Numbered from the stretch's first letter, positions 33,729-44,794 are shown. The stretch is DNA of 64,000 bases from Diploptera punctata (GCA_030220185.1 JASPKZ010009665.1:1-64000), one strand, 5' to 3'. Numbers and translations: made by a program. The notes: generated by a model from the sequence alone, not told the origin.

Positions 33729-35010
33729 GTAAGTAAGAGCTTAGGCCTGTTGAAATATTTTTAGTTTTTATAATGTAGTGAAAGGTACATATGTCCATAT
33801 CAGTCTGTTGATCTGAATTTGACAAACATTTTGTGAAATCATCATGGCACTACAGTCCAAAATGAATCTTAGCTTATCTCCCAACAGTTCATCTCATTCT
33901 GTCCTCCGTCCCTCACACGCCATCTTCTAACATAAATTTAGCTACTATTATAACAATCAGTGACGTTTTAGGTCGTAGTTACTACGCAACAATCCTATGC
34001 TTTATATTCTAACAAAACACGCTATCAAAACGAAAAATTACGGGTTAAACAAAACGTGAAACACGCCAGTTCTTGAATTTTGTATAACTATATAAATAAA
34101 CTTTCCTTGACTTTTCTGTAAGTCTGTTAATAGTTGCATATTGAATTTGCTTTTAATATGTTTGCTGATGAACCGTGAAAATCACCTTCTCTGCTCATTT
34201 TTACTTTAAATTCACATATGAAACTAGCATCCAAAATTGGAGAATATAACAAGAATGTTTTTTTTTATTTATCGTGCCTTTTTTTTTTTTTTTTCCAAAG
34301 CCCACAATACTCTTTCTCTAAACATATCGTTTCAGCAATAAATACATTTAATTAAAAATACTAAATATAGCCTACAACATATACTAAAATACTCTGAACG
34401 TAGATAAAATATTGTAGACAACACTTTAGAAAATTGGGTTTAGTAACTAGTCGTCTAAATAACTATTTGTGAAATATTTTATTATTTTAGGTAGGAATGG
34501 CAATTTGATAGAAAGCTTGTCTAATACTTTTATTAAAATTAGTCTTTCGGGTGACTTCATTTTACTTTTAATTTAAGTGTGTTTTAAGATGTTATATCGT
34601 AATTTTTAAGGTAAATCTTAAAGTAGGTCGATCGAATTTTTCATGATTTTCCCCTGTGTCCCGAGAATTTTTTTAACGGTATGCGTAATGTCATCCCCCC
34701 CCCCAAACTTATAGCAGATATGTTTATTTTGATATTTAACTTGCTTCGAGTATTCATGTTCTATGATATAATTTATAACAGTTTTAATCGTATGAGGGGT
34801 TCATAGCAAAAGTGGAACAAGTCCAAAAATTGAAAATCCTAGTTTAATGTGCATTTGCATTCAAAATATCTATTTTTCAGAGCAATGTTGAACCAAGTAT
34901 TATGTTTTCTTTTTTACTGTAAACAAATTGTTTAATTCAAAAGAGTAAAATATGGACTTGGTCCACTTTTGCCCTTAACCTCTCATACCTTTAAGGTACA
35001 ATAGTGGATT
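33729..35010 (+). other. AT-rich non-repeat stretch (possible intron)
   Basis: No ORF, RNA gene or dispersed repeat was recognised. There are homopolymer T runs at 34258-34302 and a C10 run at 34697. If the exon at 33693 is real this is its first intron. Confidence 0.4.
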
Positions 35011-35224
35011 ATGTTACGGTTGAGAGTGGTTAGATAGCTTTGGTCCAAAAATTTTCCTAAGAACTTTATTCTCAAATACTCGTAATTTTTCTCGTCCCTT
35101 AAAGTAAGGTACTTTGCATTCATATAGGCCTAATATAACTGGGAGAATAACAGTTTTATATATTTTCAGTTCAACATTTTTTGATTGAAGTTGGGGCGAC
35201 AAAAGTCCTTCTAATGCAAATATG
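35010..35224 (-). mobile_element. LINE fam2 fragment
   Basis: - strand: LSPQLQSKNVELKIYKTVIL, PVILGLYECKVPYFKGREKL, RVFENKVLRKIFGPK. Same segment as 57490-57650 but 5'- and 3'-truncated. It abuts an opposite-strand fam5 copy. Confidence 0.75.
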
Positions 35225-35800
35225 TAGAAAAGGAAATTAAAGAAAGATTGGTAAATGGGAATAAAGCTTATTTTGCAAATAGAACCTTATTTAAAAGCAA
35301 ATTAATACCAAAAACTGCAAAAATAAGGTTATACAAAACACTCATTAGACCAGTAGTTACATATGCTTGTGAAACTTGGGTCCTAAAAGAAACAATAAAA
35401 CAGAAATTACTAATTTTTGAAAGAAAAATTTTAAGAATAATTTTTGGACCAAATAGAGGAACTGATAACTGTTGCAGAATCGAAACAAACAATGAACTAA
35501 ACAAATTAATAAAAAATCAGAACATAGTAAACCATATAAGATCTCTCAGAATTGGTTGGCTTGGACATTTTATAAAAATGGACGATCAGAAACTGGTCAA
35601 AAAACTCTACAAATGGAAACCTACAGGAGGCAGAGCTGTTGGAAGACCGAAGATCAGATGGGAGGATGGCACAATGAACGATCTAAGGAAAATGAAAGTG
35701 ACTAATTAGAATATGGCAAGAGACAGATTGGCATGGAGGAGGATTGTTGAGAAGGCCAAAACTTTCATTTTTGAAGTTGTCGTGCCTTAAAATGATGATG
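35225..35800 (+). mobile_element. LINE fam5 3' end, copy 2
   Basis: The frame 35248-35709 reads ALFKSKLIPKTAKIRLYKT-like sequence, LIRPVVTYACETWVLKETIK, FERKILRIIFGPNRGTDNCC, GWLGHFIKMDDQKLVKKLYK and KPTGGRAVGRPKIRWEDGTM, then a stop and the 3' end GAAGTTGTCGTGCCTTAAAA with a GATGATGATG tail. It is the RT thumb and C-terminal part only. Confidence 0.82.
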
Positions 35801-35804
35801 ATGA

Positions 35805-36060
35805 ATGCAAATATCATCATCCGGTATTATGGCAGCTACCGCCGTCTTCCGGAAACCAAACGCCATTCCTCTCTGTCCATCCATTAATCTTCCTCCAATT
35901 CTCTGATATTCATAGCTGCTTGTACCCTTTCTATCCAAGTTTTCTTCGTTCTTCCTCCTTTCCATTGGTATTCATTTCATAATAATTTTATGCAATCTTT
36001 GCTCTGGCATTCTTTGGACATGACCATACCACTTTAATCTTTTCTTTTCTATAATCTCTA
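35805..36060 (-). mobile_element. LINE fam10 3' end, copy 1
   Basis: On the - strand: VWSCPKNARAKIA.NYYEMN then QWKGGRTKKTWIERVQAAMN, IRELEED.WMDREEWRLVSG KTAVAAI-like residues. The same end is on the + strand at 44455-44690. Confidence 0.7.
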
Positions 36061-36236
36061 TGTTATTATCGTATAAAATGTTGTTTGTACATGACATTTA
36101 CATTGCTACATTTATTGTATCTTTAACTGTTTATAATTAGTATAGTGTATATCTATATTTGTCGAATATTTATTTGTATTTGTGCTGGTTGAGTGGAAGA
36201 GAGGGCCTTATGGCCTTAACTCTGCCAGAATAAATA

Positions 36237-36299
<63 letters not shown>

Positions 36300-36300
36300 G
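36061..36300 (+). mobile_element. LINE fam9 3' end, copy 2, with TTA tail
   Basis: GTATAAAATGTTGTTTGTAC, TTATAATTAGTATAGTGTAT, TTGAGTGGAAGAGAGGGCCT then TATGGCCTTAACTCTGCCAG and AATAAATAAAG followed by a long TTA repeat (36240-36299). The GGCC...GGCC hairpin precedes the AATAAA. No coding part remains. Confidence 0.72.
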
Positions 36301-36600
36301 TCAAATATACGACGCAAAATATCCAACATGATTCTACAATTCGTAAACATTTCTATGAATCATGGCTATAGGCCTATTACAATTTCATTGCAGTATTTAT
36401 AGATCATGAGTTTTGGAGACTGAAAGTGGCTCTTCTTAGTAGATTGTGCTCTCTTATCGCTGTTTACGTGAACCAAAGTATTATGCCTGCAGTACTGCAG
36501 CGCGGGGGGGGAGACTTGTTTCGCGTTCGGTGACTCAGCTTGACCAGAGAGAGATTGTTGTGTTCGATGCGCTTCACGTAAACAATAAACAGTCAGTGGC
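36300..36600. other. No gene seen
   Basis: Mixed-composition sequence with a palindromic CTGCAGTACTGCAG and a G8 run at 36504-36511. It appears to be host DNA into which the LINE at 36605 inserted (target duplication CAGTCAGTGGCGTA at its end). Confidence 0.4.
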
Positions 36601-36604
36601 GTAA

Positions 36605-38075
36605 CTTACTGACTCACTGGCACTATCGAACCCGTAGGTCCATGGCCGCGCGGACATAAGCTCTCCATATATCCCTATCCTGAACCAATGATTTCCAATC
36701 ATCCCCTGTATAATCTTCTTCTTCTTCCTTCCAAGTATTAGGCCAAGGCCTGTTACGATCCTATAGAAAATTTTCCCTCCAGCGTTTCATAGGACGGCCC
36801 AGTGATCTTCGTCCTCTTGGTATATAATTATAAACAGCTTTGGGGATCCGATTTGAACTCATTCTTTCAAGATGGTGTTTCCAATTTAGTTGGTACTGTT
36901 TAATATATTCCAAAATTGGCGTAGTCTTCAATTCTTTTAAGATATCGGTGTTCCTTTTCCGATCCCATCTGGTGTAACCCGCTGTTCTGCGCATGAATCT
37001 CATTTCAGAAGCCGTTATTCTGCTTTATGTTGTCTTTTTAGTGTCCATGCTTCACTACCATAGATCAACACTGGTCTAGCCAAAGTGTTATATAAACGTA
37101 ATCTGGTGTTTTTTTGTACAAGGGATGGTTTCATAACTTGATTAATCTACTTCCCTCAAATCATAGTTAATGTTATCCTCCCACCTCATTCTTGGTCTAC
37201 CAACTGGGCGTTTTACTCTGGTTTTCCTACAAGAAGCTTCCATGCACGTCTTTCATTCCTCATTCGTGCCACATGTCCTGACCATCGCAGTCTACGAGAC
37301 TTAACTGTTCTCATTACATCTGGCTTCCTATAAAGACCATGTAATTCACTGTTATGCAATCTTCTCCATTCACCTGTCTGTTCATCTCTCTTTGGTCCAA
37401 AAATTTTTCCTGAAAACTTTATTCTCAAATACTCGTAATCTCCTTTCCTCCCTTAAAGTAAGAGTCCATGTTTCGCATCCATATAACTGGTAGAATAATA
37501 GTTTTATATATTTTCAGGTTTAACGTTTTTTTAAAGGAGTTGGGACATCAAGAGTCTCTCTAAAGCATTAACAGTACGCATTTCCAGAATTGAGCCTATG
37601 TTTAATTTCCTTGTGCATCCCATTTCTGCCTTTGATTATTGTTCCGAGGTATTTGATTTCAGTCACTTCCTCAAAATTTCCCTCATTTGTCATTAGCTGT
37701 CCACTTCCATTATATAATGTATTTCTACGTGTGACTATATATTTAGTTTTATTGATATTTACTTCCAGTCCCAATTTCTTAGTGTTACTCGGTAGTGTGT
37801 GCGTGTTGTCCTTTAGTATCTCCTCGCTATCGGCCAGTAGTACTACATCATCAGCATAAACTAACAGCTTATTAATACCATTGATTTGTAGGCCTTCTTC
37901 ATTCTCTAGAGATTTAATGGCATGCTCTAGTACAAAATTAAATAGTAGAGGAGATAGTGCATCTCCTTGCTTCAACCCATTGTGAATTTCAAAAGCATCC
38001 GAAAACACACACCCTACTCTCTGTGCCATTTAGACAAATTCGTATAGTTCTAACTTTTTAGAGATTCCGAACTCC
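36605..38075 (-). mobile_element. LINE fam2 copy with nested fam1 (36716-37147), flanked by target duplication
   Basis: CAGTCAGTGGCGTA occurs just left (about 36589-36602) and right (about 38076-38089). The - strand frame 38029-37568 reads IHNGLKQGDALSPLLFNFVL (RT motif B), LLVYADDVVLLADSEEIL (YADD box), VNINKTKYIV and IKYLGTIIKGRNGM; 37428-37213 reads FGPKRDEQTGEWRRLHNSEL and HVARMRNERRAWKLLVGKPE. A fam1 3' end ([20 protein letters not shown]) splits it, bordered by TAATCT on both sides. Confidence 0.85.
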
Positions 38076-38284
38076 AGTCAGTGGCGTAGCTTATCAATGT
38101 TAGTACGACAAACTTGCCCACATCCAATACGAAGTGGGAAGACATTTTCTTTTTGTATTAGATGGTGATATACTAATTGCGAACGAAGTTCCATTTGTAC
38201 TGTAAACAAACTTACGTAAGATATTACTCCGCCGACTCCTTTTATTGGGGAATCGCCATATAACTGAATTGTTTACGATAAATT

Positions 38285-38830
38285 AATTATTTAGGTGTAT
38301 TAATAACAAACTAAAAATTTAATAAAAGAAGTAAAGAAACAAGCTGATAAAACAGCACAAATGTCAGGGTATGTGAAAGATTCAATTTGGCGCAACAAAC
38401 ATATGCCAATAGAAAGCAAAACCCGCATATACAAAACGATAGTTCGACCAGTTATCGCATATGGAGCAGAAACTAGGGCTGATACAACAAAAACTAAACA
38501 AATAATAAGCACATGCGAAATGAAAATCTTAAAGAACTATTCAGGGGAAAACATTATTTGATAAAATACACAACACAGAAATTAGGGACAAATGCCATAT
38601 TCAAGACATAACCAAATTATTATAGATAGACGAAAATATTGGAAGGGCCATATAGAAAGAATGGAAGAAAACCGGCTTGCAAAAGAGCTAATGAAGATAG
38701 ACCAATGGACGGGAGAAGAGCAATAGGAAGACCAACAAGAGATGGATAGACAGTGATGTACATCCAATACGTCTTCCTCCGAGGAGTGATTTTGGAAATA
38801 AACAGGATGAAAATCCTACAAATTAAGTTT
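38285..38830 (+). mobile_element. LINE fam6 3' end
   Basis: Reads AQMSGYVKDSIWRNKHMPIE, SKTRIYKTIVRPVIAYGAET and CEMKILKNYSG, with later frames giving YWKGHIERMEENRLAKELMK and GRRAIGRPTRDG. The 3' end is GAAGAGAAGAAG at 38831-38842. Reverse-transcriptase thumb region only, frameshifted. Confidence 0.75.
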
Positions 38831-38844
38831 AAGAAGAGAAGAAG

Positions 38845-39105
38845 TTTACGATAAAGCATTGTTCTTAGGTAACATCGTATTTTACGGGAAAATAAGACTG
38901 AATACAACATAACATGGCACCAATAATTTGGAACTTCTCCATTCCTTTTTTTTTATGACAAAAATTGTATATGAGCCTACCTAATCAGATGTTTATCCTT
39001 TTCCATGAAGACGATAGATAACCTTTCTTTACTGGTGCATTTGTTCCATGCTGACTCACCTGTAAGTTCTGCTGTTATTTTCACCATACAGTAATCACCA
39101 ATGGT
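38845..39105. other. No gene seen
   Basis: AT-rich sequence without recognised repeats or supported frames. Confidence 0.4.
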
Positions 39106-39107
39106 TA

Positions 39108-39306
39108 AAACTCCAAGAGCGACAGGCCTAGAAGGCCCTTGGCTGACCATCCGACACAGAGGTAGACGATCATTTAGCCAGTGTAGGGGTGATATGTGGT
39201 CAGCATGTCGTGTCCCCCAGCCGTTGTAGCTGGTATTCTCAACCAGGAGTCGCTACGTATTGTTAGCTACCCAAATGCCTCACGATTTTGGGTGGGCACC
39301 GGTAGT
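39108..39306 (-). mobile_element. SINE-C body, copy 4
   Basis: The - strand carries ACCGGTGCCCACCCAAAATC, AGCTACAACGGCTGGGGGAC and ATGCTGACCACATATCACCC, ending in GGGCCTTCTAGGCCTGTCGC. The tRNA-like head is missing. Confidence 0.75.
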
Positions 39307-39547
39307 TAATGTAGAATATTTTTCATTAAACAGTTTTAAAAAATTCAAAATAATTTCTCTCCGCTTTTCAATTGTTTCACTTTCCAGTATTTAAGAAATT
39401 CTACAGAAATTTTACTATTTTAAACAGTTGAAATTCCATCATATTCTACATTGCGCATGCGTAACAATAAAACAATGCTTATTTAATGTATTTGAAATTA
39501 TATTTTAATATTCTCCCACATAACTTACAAGGACACATGCTAGATAA

Positions 39548-39767
39548 TAAAGGTAAAGTGATCCCACTACAGTCCTCAGGAGACCCTTGGAGTAGTGGGA
39601 GGTTAAGGCTCCCACTTTTTCTAGATAATCGGCACTTGATGTCAGCCGGGTTGTCAGCCCTGCGTGACTGCGGCTTTTACCCCCAGAACAAGCGTATGGT
39701 ACTCATTTTCGTTAGAGGCTGAGTCGACTCCAGGTCCGCCGGGACTCGAACCCTCGACCTTCTGGCG
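39548..39767 (-). mobile_element. SINE-A, copy 4 (head truncated), joined to SINE-B
   Basis: The - strand has GGGATCACTTTACC at 39548, GGTTCGAGTCCCGGCGGACC (B box) near 39745, and stops at TCTGGCGCGG, where SINE-B sequence CCGGGTTTTCGATCCCTGG begins. The junction joins the B-box regions of two SINEs in opposite orientation. Confidence 0.75.
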
Positions 39768-40045
39768 CGGCCGGGTTTTCGATCCCTGGTCGGGGCAGTT
39801 TTTTGTGGGTGAGGTTTTTATCGGGGGTTTTCCTTACCTGTAAGACAAATGTCAGGAAAACTTTAAGGCCCAACGGTCCCCGAAATCATATGGCCATCAT
39901 CATCTCCATCATCCTTATCATTATCATCATCCTTCACTGGTGAACTACCACACCTACAATTCCCTGGTAAAGCTGCAAGCATAGCATGAAAATCTATGAT
40001 TGTAGTGAAGGACCTGCCTTCGGGCAGAATTACTATGGATATATA
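39768..40045 (+). mobile_element. SINE-B, copy 2 (head truncated)
   Basis: GATCCCTGGTCGGGGCAGTT, GTGAGGTTTTTATCGGGGGT, TAAGACAAATGTCAGGAAAA, CCGAAATCATATGGCCATCA, ending GGACCTGCCTTCGGGCAGAA then TTACTATGGAT. Confidence 0.8.
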
Positions 40046-40067
40046 TATATATCTCTTAATCTTATTT

Positions 40068-40450
40068 ATCGGCCGCGGTGGACTAGTGGTTATGCTCCTT
40101 GTCTCTGGTCCCGAGAGTCGCGGGTTCAACCGGCCGGGTCGATGGATTTCTTTAGGATGGAAAAATCCAAGGAGCAAGTCCTCCGGGAAGGACTTTAAGC
40201 CGTGAGTCCCGAGAATGAAGATTTTCAGGCTCGTAAAAAACCTTAAACCTGAATGAAAAGGCCTCCAAGCAAAATTTACCGAATTTCCCCATCCTAGTAC
40301 TAGCTTGGTTTCCTAGATGTCAGTATGAGGCGGAACGCTAACCACGGACCACTCAAATGGCATCTATACGAAAACAAGTGTAACTAAATTAGTATGGTTC
40401 AAATTCTTCCCAGTAGGGGGAGAGCGCCTAAAATCTCTGTTAAGGGAAAC
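40068..40450 (+). mobile_element. SINE-D, copy 1
   Basis: CGGCCGCGGTGGACTAGTGG (A-box region GTGGACTAGTGG), CGCGGGTTCAACCGGCCGGG (B box), GGATGGAAAAATCCAAGGAG, AAGGACTTTAAGCCGTGAGT, AGGCCTCCAAGCAAAATTTA, ending near CTTACAAGAAGAAG with a TAT repeat. The reverse copy is at 46725-47002. Confidence 0.78.
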
Positions 40451-40469
40451 ATGGACTTACAAGAAGAAG

Positions 40470-40504
<35 letters not shown>

Positions 40505-40505
<1 letters not shown>

Positions 40506-41270
40506 GTTACAAGTATTATTATTATTATTATCATCATCGTATAAAATGTTGTTTGTACATTAAATTTTCCATTGCAACATTTAATATATTTTTAATTCTT
40601 TATAATTAGTATAGTGTATATCAGAATCATCATCCTGCCAGATATTAGTCCTAGAAGAACTGTTACGGCCTGAGAAAGCGGTTTCGTGCCATCTTTTCAT
40701 AGGTCGACCAAGTGACCGTTTTCCATTTGGACAGTAGTTCATTATTGCCTTGGGGATCCTGGATCTAGCCGTCTTAAGACATGTTCCTTCCAGTTTAGCT
40801 GATATCTGGAGATGTAGTCCAGTATTGGTGACCACATTAAGTTCTTGAAGGATTTCTTACATTTTTCTCTTGATGCCATTTGGTGTAGCCAGCTGTTCGG
40901 CGCATAAATTTCATCTCACAAGCTGTTAGTTCGCTTTATCTCTCGTCCTTATAGTCCACGCTTCACTGCCATAACATAGGACTGGTCGAGCCATTATTGG
41001 ATAAAGACGAGTACGAGTGATTTTTGCACTAATGAAGGGTTTTAAAACTCTATTAATGATTCCCATTGATTTGTTGAATATATAGTGTATGTATATAATC
41101 TATATCGTTAAATCACTATTTGTAATTTGTGTTGATTGAGTGGAAGAGAAGGCCTTTTGGCCTTATCTCTCTCAGAATAAATAAAACATATTATTATTAT
41201 TATTATTATTATTATATGATTATTTTTATTATTATTATTATTTATTATTATAATACATTACTGTTTTGAG
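40505..41270 (+). mobile_element. LINE fam9 3' end, copy 3, split by fam1-related LINE (40622-41089, -)
   Basis: GTATAAAATGTTGTTTGTAC...TTAGTATAGTGTATA is interrupted and resumes with TATATAGTGTATGTATAT, TTGATTGAGTGGAAGAGAAG, GCCTTTTGGCCTTATCTC and AATAAATAAAAC plus a TTA repeat. The insert on the - strand reads SRIPKAIMNYCPNGKRSLGR, PMKRWHETAF and a QPNGIKRKM/CEMKFMRRTAG-like part. ATAGTGTAT borders both sides. Confidence 0.75.
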
Positions 41271-41360
41271 AGAGACGCTCTTTGTATGATATGTTCGGGA
41301 GCGTATTATCGAAGGAACCCCTGCATTTGCAAGCATTTCCCAGTCTTACATAGTTTCCTT
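41270..41360 (+). repeat. Segment duplicated at 42896-42985
   Basis: GACGCTCTTTGTATGATATG, TTCGGGAGCGTATTATCGAA and CATTTCCCAGTCTTACATAG recur at 42903-42980 directly after the next fam9 end. Either a tandem duplication of about 1.6 kb or an unrecognised repeat that follows fam9. Confidence 0.6.
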
Positions 41361-41364
41361 ACTT

Positions 41365-41900
41365 ATCACTGGGCACTATCTGAACCCGTAGGTTTATGGC
41401 CGCGCGGACATAATTCTCTCTCCATACATCCCTATCCTGAGCTAATCGTTCCAATCATCCCTGTATAATCTACTTCCCTAAATCATAGTTAGTTATTCTC
41501 CACCTCATTCTTGGTCTACCTACTGGGCGTTTTCCCTCTGGCTTTCCTTACAAGAAGCTTCATACAAGTCTTTCATTTCCCCATACGTGGCAACATGTCC
41601 TGCCCATCGCAGCTCTACGAGACTTAACTGTTCTTATTTATATCTGGCTTCCTAGTTCATTGTAAATCGTCTTTTCCTTCACCTGTCTGTTCATCTCTCT
41701 TTGTCCTAAAATTTTTCCTAAGAACTTATTCTCAAGAACTCGTAATCTCCTTTCCTCCCTTAAAGTCAAGAGTCCAGTGTTCGCACTCATCTAATATAAA
41801 ATGGTACAATAATAGTTTTTTTTACATTTTCAGTTTAACGTTTTTTGAAAGGGGTTGGACATCAAGAGTCTCTTGCAAATGTCATAATAGCACGCTAAGT
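41365..41900 (-). mobile_element. LINE fam2 copy, heavily decayed
   Basis: - strand: GTTCAGATAGTGCCC at the 3' end, then TVDQE.GGE-type fragments of MRWR, KLLVGKPEGKRPVG, SCVARMGN and LKGGKEITSS, with many single-base deletions (for example CGCAGCTCTACGAGAC). It is equivalent to 57470-57990. Confidence 0.7.
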
Positions 41901-41948
41901 GTACATATATAATTGGTGTTTCTTGTTTTCTGAGCTATCCAATTATTA

Positions 41949-41971
41949 TTGATTAATTATTTATTCTATTA

Positions 41972-42013
<42 letters not shown>

Positions 42014-42070
42014 TACTATTCGTATTTTATTATTATTATTATTATTATTATTGTTATATTATTATCATCA
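41949..42070. repeat. TTA microsatellite
   Basis: Two long blocks of TTA repeats (41966-42015 and 42030-42065) with small interruptions, followed by a short fam9-like segment GTATAAAATGTTGTTTTACA at 42072. Open frames here are simple-repeat artefacts. Confidence 0.8.
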
Positions 42071-42439
42071 TCGTATAAAATGTTGTTTTACATTAAATTT
42101 TATACTGCAACATTTAATATATTTTTTAAAAACTATTATTTTGTATATACAACTTTCCTCTTTAACGATTTCCTCAAGGACAAAGTGATACAGACATTTA
42201 TTTTTGGATTGATGAAATACATTTTGTAAATACATTCAACAAATTCAAATTGTAGGTCAATTGAAATTATATACACACTATAAAGTAGCAAATTTTGTAT
42301 AATATGGTTTCTTAAATCGAAATGGATCCTCTAATGGCAGCGATGGCAATTTTAGAAAGATGCACCCTGTCCAGATGTACAGTGTGTGGGTGTTATGATA
42401 TATATATATATATATATTCTAATATATATATTAATCTAT

Positions 42440-42785
42440 GTGTCCACCGCTGTGGTCTCGAGGTAGCGTGCTGCCTGTCAAGCAGCGGGCCCGGGTTCGA
42501 TCCTCGGTCGGGCAGCTTTTTTGGGTGAGGTTTTTATCGGGGTTTTTCCTCACCTGTAAGACAAATGTCAGGAAAACTTTAAGGCCCAAACGGTCCCGAA
42601 ATCATATGGCCATCATCATCCTTATCATTATCATCATCACCATCATCATAATTATCATCCTTCACCGGTGTGGAAAGCAACGGAAGTAACACACCTACAA
42701 TTCCCTAGTAAAGCTACAAGCATAGCATGAAAATGCTATGATTACAGTGAAGGACCTGCCTTCGGGCAGAATTACTATGGATGGA
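42440..42785 (+). mobile_element. SINE-B, full copy 3
   Basis: TGTCCACCGCTGTGGTCTCG, AGGTAGCGTGCTGCC, GGGTTCGATCCTCGG (B box), GGTTTTTATCGGGGTTTTTC, CTCACCTGTAAGACAAATGT, GTGTGGAAAGCAACGGAAG, CAAGCATAGCATGAAAATGC, ending ACTATGGATGGA. An ATC-repeat tract is embedded (42608-42655). Confidence 0.88.
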
Positions 42786-42985
42786 TAATCTATATTATTA
42801 AATAAGCATTTATAATTTGTGTTGATTGAGTGGAAGAGAAGGCCTCATGGTCATAACTCTGTCAGAATAAATAGAATATAATTATTATTACATTATTTTT
42901 TTGGAGAGGACGCTCTTTGTATGATATGTTCGGGGGCGTATTATCGAAGGAACCACTGCATTTCCCAGTCTTACATAGTTTCTTA
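42786..42985 (+). mobile_element. LINE fam9 3' end, copy 4, plus duplicated segment
   Basis: ATTTGTGTTGATTGAGTGGA then AGAGAAGGCCTCATGGTCAT and AATAAATAGAATATAATTATT, then the GACGCTCTTTGTATGATATG segment shared with 41270-41360. Confidence 0.65.
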
Positions 42986-42989
42986 ACAT

Positions 42990-43605
42990 TAAAAAAAACT
43001 TTGAACTATAATTAATTGCATTTGAGATTTCTGCGACTACTTTAGGGAGTCGGGTACTAAGTTTTTTTTTAAGCCTTAAGGTAATAAATGTGCAGTTCGA
43101 AACTGATGTATTAAACGCAGTTTGTTTCTTCTCTACGGGATAAAACTTGAGAAGTCTTTAATGTTTACTTTTATTTGTAAAAGTTTTGAAGATATCCATC
43201 GTGGAGGATCCCTCGGGAAGGAATTAAAACAAGTCTGGGGGTAGGCGGGGCAGGACACAAACTTTCTGTTAGGGTTGTTTCATGGTCGGTAGCAAACCAC
43301 GACGCGTATTTAAAACATCACTAGGTGTAAGCAAACACATATTCCCAGTGGAGTTGTTTGGTTTCTAACATATAGCCATAGACGATGCCATCTATACAAG
43401 TTTGGAGAACGTTGTTAACTAGTTAAATGCAATGGTTTGTTTATTAATTCAATAGCTTTTTACTTCGACATCTTTGTTTAGTCCCTTAAACGTTAAAATC
43501 AGCATACAGGGCAGTTAGTACTCCTTAATATTTCGAGCTTATTAAAATTCCAACAATGCAGAAGAACTATGACAATCCGGCTGATTTCCATGTCCAAAAT
43601 AAATT
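42990..43605. other. No gene seen
   Basis: Mixed AT-rich sequence; no frame longer than chance, no repeat matched within the window. CTGGGGGTAGGCGGGGCAGG near 43236 is the only GC-rich patch. Confidence 0.4.
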
Positions 43606-43609
43606 CATT

Positions 43610-44075
43610 TCAGACCGGTGTGTGGAACAGTACAGAGAGAACATTCAAAAATAAATTAGAAAAGAAACCAAGGATAAAAATTTATAATGTTATTGGCGGT
43701 TCCCACAATATTGTGTGGATGTGAAACTTGGGCTCCTATGAGAAAAGACAGAAGGATAGAATACAGCGGCGGAGATGAGGTTCCTAAGGACAAGTAAAAG
43801 GATGTACAGACTTGATAGAATAAGAAATGAGGATATAAGAGAAAGAATTGAAAGTACAGCCTTTATTGGATAAAGTCACGAATTACATACAGAAATGGAT
43901 TGAATCATATGGATGGAAGAGTAAGGAGAGGAGGGATATCCATTGTTAGCAAGAGAAATATCAAGCAAGAGGGAACGACGTGATGTTGGAAGATCTAGAA
44001 GACGTTTGGCTGATGCATTATGATGTCGGAACGGGCGATTTGCCTAACCCTGGAGTGATGATGATGGAAAGAACT
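43610..44075 (+). mobile_element. LINE reverse-transcriptase C-terminal fragment (decayed)
   Basis: Translated pieces: SVWNSTERTFKNKLEKKPRI, FYNVIGGSHNIVWM.NLGSYE, RMYRLDRIRNEDIRERI and RRDVGRSRRRLADAL, then a GATGATGATG end at 44055. Typical thumb and GR-R-R tail of these LINEs, with several frameshifts. Confidence 0.65.
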
Positions 44076-44089
44076 AAAACCTAGTATTG

Positions 44090-44690
44090 AATGCACTTAT
44101 TAAGGAACAAAATTAGACAATTCAGGCGATAACACAGTGGAAATTCAAAATAGATTCGCACAAACAAAACAAGCAATAAATGCTTTAAACTCTGTATGGT
44201 GGAGCAAAAATATTACAAAAAATAGAAAATTACAAAAATATCAACCATAATTCAGAGCATTTTAACATATGGTGCTGAGGCCTGGCAAATTCCTACCAGG
44301 GAAATGAAAAATAATTTAAGTACAGAAATGGATGTTTTAAGAAGATCAGCTGGAAAATCTAGAATGGATAGAATACGAAATAAAGAAATAAGGAAAATTA
44401 TGTGTGTATAAGAGGAGCCGGACATCATAGACATTATAGAAAAGAAAAGATTACAGTGGTATGGCCATGTCAAAAGAATGCCAGAGGAAAGATTCTCTAA
44501 AATTGTTATGGAATGGATCCCAATGGAAAGGAGGAAGACGGAAGAAAACTTGGATAGAAGGGGTACAAGCAGCTATGAATATCAGAGGATTGGAGGAAGA
44601 TCAATGGATGGTCAGAGAGGAATGGCGTTTGGTTTTCGGAAAGGCGGCGGCAGCTGCCAGATAACGGGTGATGATGTGATGGTGATTAAA
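44090..44690 (+). mobile_element. LINE fam10 3' end, copy 2
   Basis: Pieces read NTVEIQNRFAQTKQAINAL, SVWWSKNITKNRKLQ, SILTYGAEAWQIPTREMKNN, MDVLRRSAGKSRMDRIRNKE, WYGHVKRMPEERFSKIVMEW, GRRKKTWIEGVQAAMNIRGL and WRLVFGK. The catalytic half is missing. The short 44690-44790 piece (GDNVELNEGHFEEIVEFNYL, GTIIRNKN) is a separate fam2-like fragment (NYLGTII). Confidence 0.75.
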
Positions 44691-44794
44691 ATTTCATTTG
44701 ATAGGAAAGGTGACAATGTTGAATTAAATGAGGGACATTTTGAAGAAATAGTTGAATTCAATTACCTAGGAACAATAATTAGAAATAAAAATCA

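Noticed and set aside
41949..42188. Leucine-rich 79-codon frame
   Set aside because: It is a TTA microsatellite read as Leu.
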